DNA of 64,000 bases from Bacteroidales bacterium (GCA_017548125.1 JAFYNK010000007.1:62001-126000), one strand, 5' to 3'; shown: positions 26,641 through 36,433, numbered from the stretch's first letter. Numbers and translations: made by a program. The notes: generated by a model from the sequence alone, not told the origin.

Positions 26641-27219
26641 TTATACGTTGATGTCGTGATGTATTGATTTCAATCTGAATGCCGAGATTATTTCAGAAAG
26701 TCCGTAGATGATAAATGATAAAGCTATATAAATAGCAACGGTCATCATGCCGATAGTGACAGGGCGGAGCAATATTAGTACGGCCAAGATAAGAAGCACG
26801 ATGCCGCAGAATAAGGTGATGCCGTAGCCTTTGACTTTGAAGCCTTTAAGGTCGCCAGCGTAGCTTATTATCATGAAACTTTGGTAAAGCATCCACATCC
26901 CTAAAATGAGTGGAAGCGTGAGCGCAGCAATGCCAGGGTTGGCTGCCAGAAGAATACCTAATACAATATTAAGTATTGCTCCAATAAGCACTGCGGCTCG
27001 TGAAACGAAAATGTTTCTGCTGAAAAGTCCGGCAATCAACTCGATGATACCGAAAATGACCAAGGCAAGTCCAAACAACAAGGTCATCATTTCATAGGTA
27101 ATAGCTGGATTGGTCAGCATAAAAATACCTAAAACAAAAGCCAATACGCCTATAATCAGGTACATCCACCAATGTCTGACAGGCTCCATGGCGCGGTCGT
27201 ATAAATCGTATGTCTTCAT
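26641..27219 (-). CDS. HdeD-like (DUF308) membrane protein
   Basis: A 192-residue integral membrane protein with about six transmembrane helices (YLIIGVLAFVLGIFML, MTLLFGLALVIFGIIELIAGLF, AAVLIGAILNIVLGILLA, LTLPLILGMWMLYQSFMII, ITLFCGIVLLILAVLILL, MTVAIYIALSFIIYGLSEII). The three repeated helix pairs with IFGIIELI and IYGLSEII motifs are typical of DUF308. E. coli HdeD in this family contributes to acid resistance at high cell density. The start is taken as ATG 27217-27219 (MKTYDLYDRAMEP); an upstream codon would add 16 residues without family similarity. Confidence 0.85.
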   Translation of the reverse strand: MKTYDLYDRAMEPVRHWWMYLIIGVLAFVLGIFMLTNPAITYEMMTLLFGLALVIFGIIELIAGLFSRNIFVSRAAVLIGAILNIVLGILLAANPGIAALTLPLILGMWMLYQSFMIISYAGDLKGFKVKGYGITLFCGIVLLILAVLILLRPVTIGMMTVAIYIALSFIIYGLSEIISAFRLKSIHHDINV

Positions 27220-27317
27220 AAAATGTGTATTTTTGTCGTTAAACATAATGAGAAAAATAAAGTTCAAATAGATTGCATTTTTAACATTTTTTAACTTTAA
27301 TCAATCAATTTATGTTT

Positions 27318-27325
27318 TAAATTTG
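27318..27325 (+). promoter_or_regulatory. Putative -7 box for the deacetylase operon
   Basis: TAAATTTG matches TAnnTTTG, 37 nt before the ATG at 27363. Confidence 0.5.
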
Positions 27326-27362
27326 CATTGTGATTAGATGTCGTTAAAATAAAGGAAGGCTT

Positions 27363-28703
27363 ATGGAAATGCTGATATTGGTGCCTAAAATGACCAACAG
27401 GTTGTTCTACATTTTTGAGCTGTTGTTCAAAGAAGAATTGGGTATAGACTTTAAATTTACTACTGAAGAGGATAAGTATCTTGATTATCAAGGTCCAAGA
27501 TTTCACTATGGAAAGACTCCTTTGCAAAAAGAACCAGCATTGTTCCAACAGTCGGCTAAGCTGCTCTTTGAACGCGATATTGCAGATCAGGATGTCAAGA
27601 TGTGCAATTTCAATGATTCAAAAGCAATATATCCTGTTTTCAATGACAGCTCTCTGTTCCCTTTTGACATCTTTTCTGCTTCCTTTTATATTATTAGCCG
27701 TTATGAGGAATATCTGCCTCATGTGTGCGACCAATATAACAGATTTCAACCTCACGACTCCATCTTGTATAAAATGGGAGTGATTGAAAAACCAATCATT
27801 AATATTTGGGCAAGAGAACTCGGCAAAGAGATAAAAAAAGTATATCCAGATATCCAGCTTAAAAAGAAGACTTTCAAGTTTGTTCCAACTTACGATATTG
27901 ATGCGGCTTGGGCGTATAAGAACAAAGGTATCTTCAGAACTGCTGCTGCTTTTTTAAAGGATGTGCTATTCTTTGATAATGACGAGCTTAAGGAAAGATG
28001 GGAAGTGCTTAGAAATAAAAGAATGGATCCGTTTGATACTTTCGATTATCAGATTGAATTACAGAAGGAGCTGAAACTTAAGCCTTTATATTTTATTCTT
28101 TGCGGCGATTATAATACCAACGACAAAAATATCTCAATAAGAAACAAGAATTTCCAGAATCTTATTAAACGTATTGGCGATTATGCGCTTGTCGGTATTC
28201 ATCCTTCCTTCTCCTCATATCTTAAAAAAGATGTGGTGAAAGAAGAAATAAGCAGACTCTCAGAAGTCCTTAACAGAGAAATAACAATGAGTCGCCAGCA
28301 TTTCTTGAGACTGTGTCTGCCGTCGAGTTATCAGATACTTAATGAGTTGGACATCACTGACGATTATACAATGGGTTATGCTTCTCAAGCAGGATTCAGG
28401 GCTGGTTATGCAGATACGTTCCAATTCTTTGATCTGGAAAATGACATGAAGACAAAACTGAATATTCACCCGTTCGCCTTGATGGATGGAACGATGCGTG
28501 ATTATCTAGATCTTGACGTGCATGAGTCATACGAAAAAGCCAAGATGCTTATTGATGAGGTGAAAAATGTTAATGGAACATTTATTCTTCTGTGGCATAA
28601 TGAAACATTATCGGGAGAAAAACGTTGGGAAGGATGGATAACATTATACAGAAAAATTCTTGACTATATTTTGAAGGATTATGATAAAACATCTGACTCA
28701 TAA
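27363..28703 (+). CDS. Polysaccharide deacetylase family protein (DUF7033-like N-terminus)
   Basis: A 446-residue cytoplasmic-looking protein. The first 150 residues (LVPKMTNRLFYIFELLFKEELGIDF, FDIFSASFYIISRYEEYL) match what I know of the DUF7033 module found before some Bacteroidota NodB-type deacetylases. The second half has VPTYDIDAAWAYKNKG, a deacetylase-like metal aspartate region, GIHPSFSS, and FILLWHNETL near the end, consistent with a NodB barrel. There is no signal peptide. It overlaps the following acetyltransferase-like gene by 23 nt, so the two probably act together, perhaps in modifying an envelope glycan or its precursor. Substrate unknown. Confidence 0.75.
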   Translation: MEMLILVPKMTNRLFYIFELLFKEELGIDFKFTTEEDKYLDYQGPRFHYGKTPLQKEPALFQQSAKLLFERDIADQDVKMCNFNDSKAIYPVFNDSSLFPFDIFSASFYIISRYEEYLPHVCDQYNRFQPHDSILYKMGVIEKPIINIWARELGKEIKKVYPDIQLKKKTFKFVPTYDIDAAWAYKNKGIFRTAAAFLKDVLFFDNDELKERWEVLRNKRMDPFDTFDYQIELQKELKLKPLYFILCGDYNTNDKNISIRNKNFQNLIKRIGDYALVGIHPSFSSYLKKDVVKEEISRLSEVLNREITMSRQHFLRLCLPSSYQILNELDITDDYTMGYASQAGFRAGYADTFQFFDLENDMKTKLNIHPFALMDGTMRDYLDLDVHESYEKAKMLIDEVKNVNGTFILLWHNETLSGEKRWEGWITLYRKILDYILKDYDKTSDS

Positions 28704-29607
28704 TATGATAGATAAAAGACGTTGGGACGATTGCATCGCAAATTCGTTCAACGGCAGTGTTTATGCTTGGTCGTGGTATCTTGATATTGTGCATCCTGAC
28801 TGGGAAGCGTTGATAGAGAATGACTATGAGAGAGTTATGCCGCTGACGCCAAGTAGGAAGTTCGGCTTGTCATATATGTTCCAGCCTTTTTTTGTTCAAC
28901 AGCTGGGTGTATATTCGCAGTCGTCTTTGAATGATGAGATTGTGGAGTCGTTTGTAAACTCTATTCCAAAGAAATATCGTGTTGTAAGATATAGACTTAA
29001 CGAATACAATAAAGTCGATTATATATTAGGCATTTACGAGTCTCATCGTAATGTTGAACTCGATTTGATATATGATTATCAGACGCTTAAATCCAATTAT
29101 AATGGTAATACAAAACGCAATCTCGCAAAAGCCGAGGCGTCTCAGCTCACGATAGATAAAGATATAAAGCCGGAGACTATAATAAAACTCTTCGCTGAAA
29201 ACAGAGGAAAAGATGTAAGTCATTGGAAGGAAAAAGAATACAAGCGTCTTCTCGACTTGATTGACACGGCGATATATCATGAGTCGTGTTTTGTATGCGG
29301 AGTCAATGATGTGGAGGGTCGTACAATTGCTGGAGGCGTTTTTATGTGCAGCCACGATAGGATAATATTTCTCTTTTCCGGCTGCGATGAAAGTCAGAAA
29401 CATAAACACGCCTTGACATTTATGCTGAATAATGTCATAAAGGAATTTAGCGAGTCGAGTTACGTCTTTGATTTCGAAGGCTCCGATAACGAAGGACTTG
29501 CTCGTTTCTATAAAGGTTTCGGCGGTAAAGAGGTTTCTTATCCTGAAGTTAAATATAACAGACTCAGAGGGATATTAAAATTAGTATGTAAAATAATAGG
29601 TAAATAA
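28681..29607 (+). CDS. FemAB/GNAT-like acyltransferase
   Basis: A 308-residue protein whose fold looks like the FemAB or BioF2-like double GNAT family. The N-terminus is WDDCIANSFNGSVYAWSWYLDIV, then YMFQPFFVQQLGVYS, SNYNGNTKRNLAKAE and a C-terminal GVFMCSHDRIIFLFSGC with FDFEGSDNEGLARFYKGFG. Relatives transfer amino acids or acyl groups to cell-wall precursors or small amines. Translation overlaps the deacetylase by 23 nt; GAAGGATT just before the ATG could act as a ribosome site. Deacetylase followed by acyltransferase suggests exchange of an N-acyl group on a sugar, which is inference. Confidence 0.7.
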   Translation: MIKHLTHNMIDKRRWDDCIANSFNGSVYAWSWYLDIVHPDWEALIENDYERVMPLTPSRKFGLSYMFQPFFVQQLGVYSQSSLNDEIVESFVNSIPKKYRVVRYRLNEYNKVDYILGIYESHRNVELDLIYDYQTLKSNYNGNTKRNLAKAEASQLTIDKDIKPETIIKLFAENRGKDVSHWKEKEYKRLLDLIDTAIYHESCFVCGVNDVEGRTIAGGVFMCSHDRIIFLFSGCDESQKHKHALTFMLNNVIKEFSESSYVFDFEGSDNEGLARFYKGFGGKEVSYPEVKYNRLRGILKLVCKIIGK

Positions 29608-29616
29608 TAAAATTTT

Positions 29617-30957
29617 ATGAGTGAAAAAAGAGATGGTTTTGGCTCTAAGTTAGGAGTCATTGCGGCAGCAGCAGGTTCTGCTGTCGGTTTAGGTAATATC
29701 TATCGTTTTCCTTGTTTGGCAGGAGAGAACGGTGGTGGGGCGTTTTTGCTTATTTATGTGGCGATAGTGTTGTGCCTCGGCATTCCTATCATGATGGCAG
29801 AGTTTTACATCGGCCGTAGAGGCGGTAAAAATCCTGTCGGTTCGATAAAGTCGTTGGCTCCAAAAACACATTGGAACTTAATTGGTTACATTGGTATATT
29901 GGCAGCTTTCGTGGTTCTCGCTTTTTATAGCACAGTGTCTGGATGGACTTTGGAATATATTTATAAGGCAGCGACTAACTTCTTCGCTGGTAAAGATATA
30001 GCAACAATAGAACAAGGCTTTACAGATTTCCACAACAATCCTTTCCGTCCTTTCTTGTGGCAATTTGTTTTTATGGGATTTACAGCTTTTATTATATTTA
30101 AAGGTGTGAAAGATGGTGTGGAGAAATATACCAAGATTTTGATGCCTGCATTGTTTGTGATACTTATTGTGTTGTGCTTTAAGTCATTGACGATGAGTGG
30201 AGCAAAGGAAGGATTGAAATTCTTGTTTAAGCCTGATTTCTCTAAAGTGGATGGAACAGTCTTGCTCGCGGCTTTAGGACAGGCGTTCTTCTCGTTGAGT
30301 GTCGGTATGGGCGCTCTCATCACATACGGCTCTTACATTAGCAAAAAAGATAATCTTACAACAACATCATTGTCTGTTGTCGCTGCCGATACTTTGGTGG
30401 CTGTGTTGGCTGGTATCATCATTTTCCCTGCTGCTTTCACCTTCGGAATACAGCCAGAAGCTGGAGCAGGATTGGCGTTCAATACCTTGCCAATGATATT
30501 CAACAAAATGACAGGCGGTTATTTCTTCTGTATAATATTCTTCATATTACTCTCCATCGCAGCTTTGACTTCAACAATTTCATTGCTCGAAGTTATCGTG
30601 GCATTCCTTTCTGAAGAACACGGAATTAAACGTAATACAGCAACTTGGATAGGAACATTGGTTTCATTGTTCTTGGGCGTGTTATGTACGTTAAGTCTCA
30701 GAAAAGGGTCGGTATTAGCTTTTGGCAATATGACTTTCTTCGATTTTATGGATAAATTCTCAGCCAACTTCTTGCTCCCGATAGGCGCTTTGTTCATCGT
30801 TATTTTCGTGGCATGGAAGATGGGAAAAGAAAGCTTCTACGACGAAATAACAAATCAAAACACATTGAAAGTAAGTGTGAAGAAATTTATTTATTTCATA
30901 ATAAAATTCGTGGCACCAATAGTTATTTTGGCAATATTTGTTAATCAGTTGATATGA
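29617..30957 (+). CDS. Sodium-dependent neurotransmitter:sodium symporter (NSS family)
   Basis: A 446-residue inner-membrane transporter with about eleven helices, similar in length to bacterial NSS proteins such as LeuT, MhsT and TnaT. The first helix carries the unwound sodium and substrate site GSAVGLGNIYRFP, followed by NGGGAFLLIYVAIVLCLGIPIM. The TM6-TM8 core is LAALGQAFFSLSVGMGALITYGSYI and SIAALTSTISLLEVIVAFLSE. The likely substrate is an amino acid, perhaps tryptophan or another neutral one; the exact substrate cannot be read. It begins 9 bases after the acyltransferase, so it may be part of that operon. Confidence 0.93.
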   Translation: MSEKRDGFGSKLGVIAAAAGSAVGLGNIYRFPCLAGENGGGAFLLIYVAIVLCLGIPIMMAEFYIGRRGGKNPVGSIKSLAPKTHWNLIGYIGILAAFVVLAFYSTVSGWTLEYIYKAATNFFAGKDIATIEQGFTDFHNNPFRPFLWQFVFMGFTAFIIFKGVKDGVEKYTKILMPALFVILIVLCFKSLTMSGAKEGLKFLFKPDFSKVDGTVLLAALGQAFFSLSVGMGALITYGSYISKKDNLTTTSLSVVAADTLVAVLAGIIIFPAAFTFGIQPEAGAGLAFNTLPMIFNKMTGGYFFCIIFFILLSIAALTSTISLLEVIVAFLSEEHGIKRNTATWIGTLVSLFLGVLCTLSLRKGSVLAFGNMTFFDFMDKFSANFLLPIGALFIVIFVAWKMGKESFYDEITNQNTLKVSVKKFIYFIIKFVAPIVILAIFVNQLI

Positions 30958-30981
30958 TGAGACTTGTGATAAGGTGATAAG

Positions 30982-31008
30982 CCTCAAAGTCTCAAAACCT
31001 CAAACTCA
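30982..31008. repeat. CCTCAAAR octamer array before the HhH gene
   Basis: CCTCAAAG, TCTCAAAA and CCTCAAAC in tandem, ending a few bases before the ATG at 31015. Same word as the array at 1962-1990. Confidence 0.75.
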
Positions 31009-31014
31009 AAAATT

Positions 31015-31740
31015 ATGAATGATTTTTTGACGTTCACTAAGGGTGAACGGGTAGCGATAATAGTTTTAGCAGCGGTGATGTTTCTCCTCATCGCTGCTAA
31101 TTTTTTTGTGACAAAACATAATCCAAATGTTAATAAAATTTCACATGATATAGATTCTATAATGGCATTGCATGAGGCTGCTATTGAAGAACTTAATGCT
31201 AGAAAAATCGCTGAGCAGATGGAATGGGAAGCTCGTGCTCAAAAGGCGAGGGAAGAAGAAAAAAGAAAAAAAACTCAGCAGCTAAAGAGACCTGAATTTA
31301 AAAAAGAAACCAAGCTGGCAGAGAAAAATGTCGTTGAGAAAGAGTTCTTTATTGTAAATATTAATTCAGCTGACACTTTGCAACTTCTGAATCTTCCTGT
31401 AGTAGGACCATTCTTTGCCAGAAATATCGTTGAGTATAGAAATAAATTAGGCGGCTATGTTGAGAAAGAACAACTGCTTGAAGTCTATGGACTTGACTCT
31501 TCCAGATATGAAATAATTTTGCCTTATGTCAGTATCGATGCTGTCTCGGTTAAGAAAATACGAGTTAACTATGATGATTTCAAAACTATTTTACGACATC
31601 CTTATATTGAATATGATGACGTGAAAAAGATTGTGAATCATAGGGAAACAAAAGGGATGATAACAAATTGGGAACAATATAAGAAGGTTGTTAAAAGAAA
31701 AGATGTAAATGAGAAGCTGGAAAGATATTTGGAGTTTTGA
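31015..31740 (+). CDS. Membrane-anchored helix-hairpin-helix protein
   Basis: A 241-residue protein with one N-terminal transmembrane helix (VAIIVLAAVMFLLIAANFFV), a charged, probably coiled-coil linker of about 70 residues rich in Glu, Lys and Arg (WEARAQKAREEEKRKKTQQ), and two helix-hairpin-helix motifs at the C-terminus (INSADTLQLLNLPVVGPFFARNIVEYR and related YIEYDDVKKIVNHR). The arrangement resembles ComEA-like DNA-binding proteins, which would place the DNA-binding part in the periplasm. A role in DNA uptake is possible but not shown; no com genes are near. Confidence 0.8.
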   Translation: MNDFLTFTKGERVAIIVLAAVMFLLIAANFFVTKHNPNVNKISHDIDSIMALHEAAIEELNARKIAEQMEWEARAQKAREEEKRKKTQQLKRPEFKKETKLAEKNVVEKEFFIVNINSADTLQLLNLPVVGPFFARNIVEYRNKLGGYVEKEQLLEVYGLDSSRYEIILPYVSIDAVSVKKIRVNYDDFKTILRHPYIEYDDVKKIVNHRETKGMITNWEQYKKVVKRKDVNEKLERYLEF

Positions 31741-31957
31741 AATGAACTTTAAATATGATTGATAAAAATGAAACTTTAACACTATGAACCAAAGACAAAT
31801 AAACTTGATGACGGAGTAGTAGGCAGAGTGAATGCTTTTGAGATATTGAATTTTTGTGATGTTTTTTAACGCTATACGAGAAATATTTTTGTTGAAAATA
31901 CTCTTTGTATAATTCAAAAATCAGTAACTTCGCAAAATTATTAAAAGGGAGAAAAAA

Positions 31958-34900
31958 GTGAAAGAACAGATAAAACAATTTTATCTAGATAGTCCGAATG
32001 TTAAAAAGGTAATTGACAGTCTTGATGTTAAAAGCAATATATCTTGTTTTGGACTTAGCGGTTCAGCCAAATCATATATCGTAGCAGCCTGCTCCGAAAA
32101 AATCGGCGGTCATAATTTCATCATTTGCAGCGATAAAGAACGTGCTGCTTATTTTTATAACGACATTGAAAATATCTTCGGAGAAAAAGACTACGACTAC
32201 AGCAAGAAACGTGTTTTGTTTTATCCTACATCATACAAAAGACCTTACGAACCGGAAAAGACAGACAATACTTATATTCTATCACGGACAGAAGTGCTGC
32301 AACGTGTTTCGTCAAGCGAGAGAAAAACGATAATCGTTACTTATCCTGAAGCCTTGAGTGAAAAAGTTATTACTCGTAAGGTGATGACAAATAAGACTTT
32401 GAAGTTATCTGTCGGTAATGAGATTTCATTGGATTCTCTCACAGATACGCTTGTTAACTTTAATTTCGAGCATGTCGATTTTGTGGTAGAACCTGGTCAG
32501 TTTGCAATACGCGGCGGAATCGTTGACGTGTTCTCTTTCTCTAACGACTATCCCTATCGTATAGAATTTTTCGGTGATGAAATTGATTCGATAAGAAGCT
32601 TCAATCCTATCGACCAATTATCAATAGAAAAACTGAAAGATATTATATTAATTCCTAATCTTCAGGATTATAACTCTGTAAATGAGAGAGAAACAATTTT
32701 TCAATATCTCAAAAATAAATCGGTGATATGGATTGAGGAAGAGCATTTGCTTGAAGAGAAGATAGAAAACGAATATCAAAAAGCCGTTAATATTTTTAAT
32801 GAGAAAGATGATATTATTGAAGAACCAGATAATATTTTCACGAAAGGCAATGAAATAATTTCTCAGCTAAAAGGTTTCAAAACTATCTCTTTTGGCAATT
32901 TTCTTGATAAAAAAGAAAGTGCAACGATAGAATTTAATATTTCTCCTCAGCCTGCCTTCAACAAAAACTTCAATCTTTTATTGGATGACATAAAACAACT
33001 TCAATCAGAGAAGTTTGCCATTTACTGTTTTTCGGAAAGCAAAAAACAGCTTGAGCGTATTCAGAGTATTTTGAATGATATACAGAATCTTAGCGAAGAC
33101 AATGTCAATTTCGTTCCTGTAAATCATTCTATTCAAGCTGGTTTTATTGATAAGGATTTGAAGATTTGTTGTTATACTGACCATCAGATTTTTGAGCGTT
33201 ATCATCGTTTCAGGCTTCGTGAAGGTTTCGCAAGCAGTCAGGCAATCACGATAAAGGAGTTATATGATTTGAAGCCCGGCGATTATGTCACGCATATTAA
33301 CTATGGTATAGGTCGTTTTGACGGTTTGGAAACGATTGAAAATAACGGCAAGCAGCAGGAGGCGATGCGTCTCATCTATCAGAACGGCGACCTTTTATAT
33401 GTGAGCATACATTCTTTGCATCGTATTTCAAAATATTCCAGCAAGGACGGGATGCAGCCGACTCTGAGCAAGCTTGGCTCAAGTTCGTGGAACAAGCTGA
33501 AAGAAAAAACCAAAAGCCGCGTCAAGGATATTGCACGCGAGCTGATAAAATTATATGCTGAACGCAAGAATAGCAAGGGATTCCAATATATGCCAGACAC
33601 TTATTTGCAGACAGAACTTGAGGCTTCGTTTATGTATGAAGACACTGCCGACCAGCTCAAGGCGACTGTTGATGTGAAACGCGACATGGAATCCGAAACG
33701 CCGATGGATCGTCTCATTTGCGGCGACGTAGGCTTCGGCAAGACAGAAATCGCTATCCGCGCCGCTTTCAAGGCGGTATGTGACTCTAAACAGGTGGCAG
33801 TGCTGGTGCCAACGACGGTGCTCGCACTTCAACATTATCAGACATTTAGCAAACGTCTGCGTGGATTCCCCGTCAATATCGACTATATAAACCGTTTCAA
33901 AACCGCCAAGGAACAGAAGAAAACCATTGAAGACTTAAAAAACGGACATACAGATATAATAATAGGTACTCATAGCATCATAGGCAAAAACATAGTCTTT
34001 AAAGACTTGGGATTGCTTATCATCGATGAGGAACAGAAGTTTGGCGTTTCGGCAAAAGAAAAACTGAAACAGCTTCAGACTAATGTTGATACTCTTACAC
34101 TTACAGCGACGCCAATACCAAGAACGCTGCAATTCTCTATGATGGGCGCACGTGATATGAGTATAATTAAAACGCCTCCACCAAACAGACAACCTGTCAC
34201 AACAGAACTGCATTCCTTCAATCCGGATATTATCCGTGATGCAGTGCAATATGAACTCGCTCGTGACGGACAAGTGTTTTTTATTCATAACAGAATACAA
34301 AACATCCAAGATGTCTGCGATATGATAACTAACTGTGTGCCAGGAGCAAGAGTGGCAGTGGCGCACGGCCAAATGGAAGGAAGCAAACTTGAAAAGATAA
34401 TGCTCGACTTTATCGATGAGAAATATGACGTGCTGCTCTCAACGACAATCATTGAGTCTGGTCTGGACATCCCTAATGCAAATACTATTATAATCAATGA
34501 GGCTCAGAACTTCGGACTCAGCGACTTACATCAGCTGCGCGGTAGGGTAGGACGTTCCAACAAAAAGGCTTTCTGTTATCTTTTGTCACCTCCGCTTTCC
34601 ACTTTGTCTGATGAATCACGCAAACGTCTGCGCGCTTTGGAGGACTTCTCCGACCTTGGCAGCGGATTTAACATAGCTCTGCGCGACTTGGATATCAGAG
34701 GCGCTGGCAATCTGCTCGGAGCTGAACAAAGCGGTTTTATCAACGACATCGGATTCGAGACTTATCACAAAATATTGGACGAAGCAATTCTTGAACTTAA
34801 AGAGACTGAATTTAAAGACTTGTTTGAAGGCGAGCTACGTGAGAAGAAATATGTCAGTGAATGTGTTTTTGAATCAGACCTGGAAATATTGCTTCCAAAC

Positions 34901-35314
34901 GATTACGTCGATTCTTCTGCTGAACGTATCAGCCTTTATACCGAACTCGACCATATTCAAAATGAGGAAGGTCTTGTAAGATTTACAAATAATATCACCG
35001 ACAGATTCGGACAGATTCCGCCTCAGACTGAGGATCTGTTGAATACAATGAGATTGCGATGGCTTGCCAGAGACCTTGGTTTTGAGAAGATTATGCTGAA
35101 AAATAAAATAATGACAGCATATCTCGTATCTAATCAGGAATCGGAATATTATCAGACCGACACTTTCATCAAGATAATAAGATATGCTGCCACACATCCT
35201 CGCCGATGCAAAGTAAAAGAACTTAACGGCAAGAATATTTTTTATCTAGACGCAATAAACAATGTAGGCGACGCCTTGAATGTCATTAGAGAAATCGCTC
35301 AAATAAACGAATGA
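31958..35314 (+). CDS. mfd: Transcription-repair coupling factor
   Basis: A 1118-residue DNA translocase that removes RNA polymerase stalled at lesions and recruits UvrA. Domain order: UvrB-like damage module (FCLSG-type loop to about residue 330), RNA polymerase interaction domain (LKPGDYVTHINYGIGRFDGLE), then the RecG-like motor with Walker A DVGFGKTEIAIRAAF, DEEQ box IIDEEQKFGV, TATPIPRTLQ and RGRVGRSNKKAFCYL, and the C-terminal TRCF domain. The start is GTG at 31958, preceded by an AAAAGGGAG ribosome-binding region. It is convergent with the kinase-deaminase gene, and a short hairpin overlaps both stops. Confidence 0.97.
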   Translation: MKEQIKQFYLDSPNVKKVIDSLDVKSNISCFGLSGSAKSYIVAACSEKIGGHNFIICSDKERAAYFYNDIENIFGEKDYDYSKKRVLFYPTSYKRPYEPEKTDNTYILSRTEVLQRVSSSERKTIIVTYPEALSEKVITRKVMTNKTLKLSVGNEISLDSLTDTLVNFNFEHVDFVVEPGQFAIRGGIVDVFSFSNDYPYRIEFFGDEIDSIRSFNPIDQLSIEKLKDIILIPNLQDYNSVNERETIFQYLKNKSVIWIEEEHLLEEKIENEYQKAVNIFNEKDDIIEEPDNIFTKGNEIISQLKGFKTISFGNFLDKKESATIEFNISPQPAFNKNFNLLLDDIKQLQSEKFAIYCFSESKKQLERIQSILNDIQNLSEDNVNFVPVNHSIQAGFIDKDLKICCYTDHQIFERYHRFRLREGFASSQAITIKELYDLKPGDYVTHINYGIGRFDGLETIENNGKQQEAMRLIYQNGDLLYVSIHSLHRISKYSSKDGMQPTLSKLGSSSWNKLKEKTKSRVKDIARELIKLYAERKNSKGFQYMPDTYLQTELEASFMYEDTADQLKATVDVKRDMESETPMDRLICGDVGFGKTEIAIRAAFKAVCDSKQVAVLVPTTVLALQHYQTFSKRLRGFPVNIDYINRFKTAKEQKKTIEDLKNGHTDIIIGTHSIIGKNIVFKDLGLLIIDEEQKFGVSAKEKLKQLQTNVDTLTLTATPIPRTLQFSMMGARDMSIIKTPPPNRQPVTTELHSFNPDIIRDAVQYELARDGQVFFIHNRIQNIQDVCDMITNCVPGARVAVAHGQMEGSKLEKIMLDFIDEKYDVLLSTTIIESGLDIPNANTIIINEAQNFGLSDLHQLRGRVGRSNKKAFCYLLSPPLSTLSDESRKRLRALEDFSDLGSGFNIALRDLDIRGAGNLLGAEQSGFINDIGFETYHKILDEAILELKETEFKDLFEGELREKKYVSECVFESDLEILLPNDYVDSSAERISLYTELDHIQNEEGLVRFTNNITDRFGQIPPQTEDLLNTMRLRWLARDLGFEKIMLKNKIMTAYLVSNQESEYYQTDTFIKIIRYAATHPRRCKVKELNGKNIFYLDAINNVGDALNVIREIAQINE

Positions 35315-35331
35315 TTTCTCTATAAATCATT
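35310..35331. terminator. Small hairpin spanning both convergent stops
   Basis: AATGATTT (35310-35317) pairs with AAATCATT (35324-35331), loop of 6. It overlaps the stop codons of mfd and of the kinase-deaminase gene. Without a U-tract its termination strength is doubtful. Confidence 0.4.
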
Positions 35332-36364
35332 GTTTGTCATATTGTTGTACTTCTTCATAGATATATTCAAGTTGTATTCCAGCCATTTTGAACATATTCT
35401 CTGATTCGGCGCAGTCGTGGTATTTCCTTTGGCATACGACTCTTACTATGCCGCAGTTGATAATCAGCATGGCGCATGTCCTGCAAGGTGTCATTCTGCA
35501 ATATAAAGTGCTGCCTTCCAGCGCTATGCCTCTTCTTGCTGCCTGAGCTATCGCATTTTGTTCGGCGTGTACTGTTCTCACGCAATGTTGTGTTATATGT
35601 CCGTCTTCATGAATCATTTTCTTGAAAAGGTGACCGACTTCGTCGCAATGTGGAAGTCCTGTCGGAGCTCCTACATAACCTGTGACTAAAATCTGGCGGT
35701 CTTTCACTATGACGCAACCGCTGCGACCTCTGTTGCAAGTGGCACGTTCGGCGACGGTATCGGCGAGATTCATGAAATATTCGTCCCATGTAGGGCGTTT
35801 GTATTCTTGTTCGCCTATTTTATTCAATACTTCTTCTACTTTTTTATGTAAGTCGGAGATGGTGCCGTCGTTAGTGAACACATAGTCAGCGTCTTTGATA
35901 CATGCGGCGATATTTTGTTTGTTTGGGTCGTCTGAGTTCATCTCGCGTTCTTCATTAGCGACGAATGTCTCGAAGCTAACGGAGTCGGTCTCAGATTTTC
36001 TTTCTATAATACGTTGATAACGAATCTCTTGGTTCGCATCTACGGCGAAAAGGTAGAAGTTGCCTTTAGAACGTAAGGCCTTCACCTCGCCCAAGGCACG
36101 CACGCTTTCTATGACAGCGTTCTTTCCTGTTGCAAAGGCTCTTTCATAAAGCTGCGTTGCAATATAACTTGGTGAGTGTTTGGCTCTTAAGTCGTTGCCT
36201 ACTTCTGTGAGAGTGTCACGGTTCACCTCAAGGCCTCTTCTTTTTACTTCTTCTGCGATAAAGGCGCGTACAGAATAATGCACATAGCCTTTTTCCTTTA
36301 CGAGATAATCGACGATAGTGCCTTTGCCAGCACCTAGCGTTCCTGTGATTCCTATTATATTCAT
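35327..36364 (-). CDS. P-loop kinase / dCMP deaminase fusion
   Basis: A 345-residue two-domain protein. Residues 1 to about 185 form a dephospho-CoA-kinase or nucleotide-kinase-like P-loop domain: GTLGAGKGT (8-16, Lys14), RRGLEVNRDTLTEVGNDLR and IIERKSETD. Residues from about 190 are a deoxycytidylate deaminase: RSGCVIVKDRQILVTGYVGAP, then His266 and Glu268 in TVHAEQNAI and Cys294/Cys297 in PCRTCAM. The start is ATG 36362-36364, because GGAGGA lies just upstream; an ATG 15 bases earlier would overlap it. dCMP deaminases supply dUMP for dTTP. The kinase-deaminase order is also that of the anti-phage enzyme DcdV/AvcD, although this protein is shorter. The gene lies 69 bases after a LOG-family gene. 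Confidence 0.88.
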   Translation of the reverse strand: MNIIGITGTLGAGKGTIVDYLVKEKGYVHYSVRAFIAEEVKRRGLEVNRDTLTEVGNDLRAKHSPSYIATQLYERAFATGKNAVIESVRALGEVKALRSKGNFYLFAVDANQEIRYQRIIERKSETDSVSFETFVANEEREMNSDDPNKQNIAACIKDADYVFTNDGTISDLHKKVEEVLNKIGEQEYKRPTWDEYFMNLADTVAERATCNRGRSGCVIVKDRQILVTGYVGAPTGLPHCDEVGHLFKKMIHEDGHITQHCVRTVHAEQNAIAQAARRGIALEGSTLYCRMTPCRTCAMLIINCGIVRVVCQRKYHDCAESENMFKMAGIQLEYIYEEVQQYDKQ

Positions 36365-36367
36365 AAT

Positions 36368-36378
36368 GTTATCCTCCA
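36368..36378 (-). promoter_or_regulatory. Shine-Dalgarno of the kinase-deaminase gene
   Basis: GGAGGA on the minus strand, 7 bases before the ATG at 36364. Strong Shine-Dalgarno sequences are uncommon in this phylum, and this one decides the start. Confidence 0.6.
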
Positions 36379-36433
36379 TGTATATGGCGCTGCCATACGT
36401 TATATCTGTGTTAGCCTCTCAGGCTGTTTTGTA

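Noticed and set aside
29617..30957. GABA transporter paired with gadB
   Set aside because: The NSS family can carry GABA, but this gene is 26 kb from gadB and close to bacterial amino acid symporters; no link is visible.
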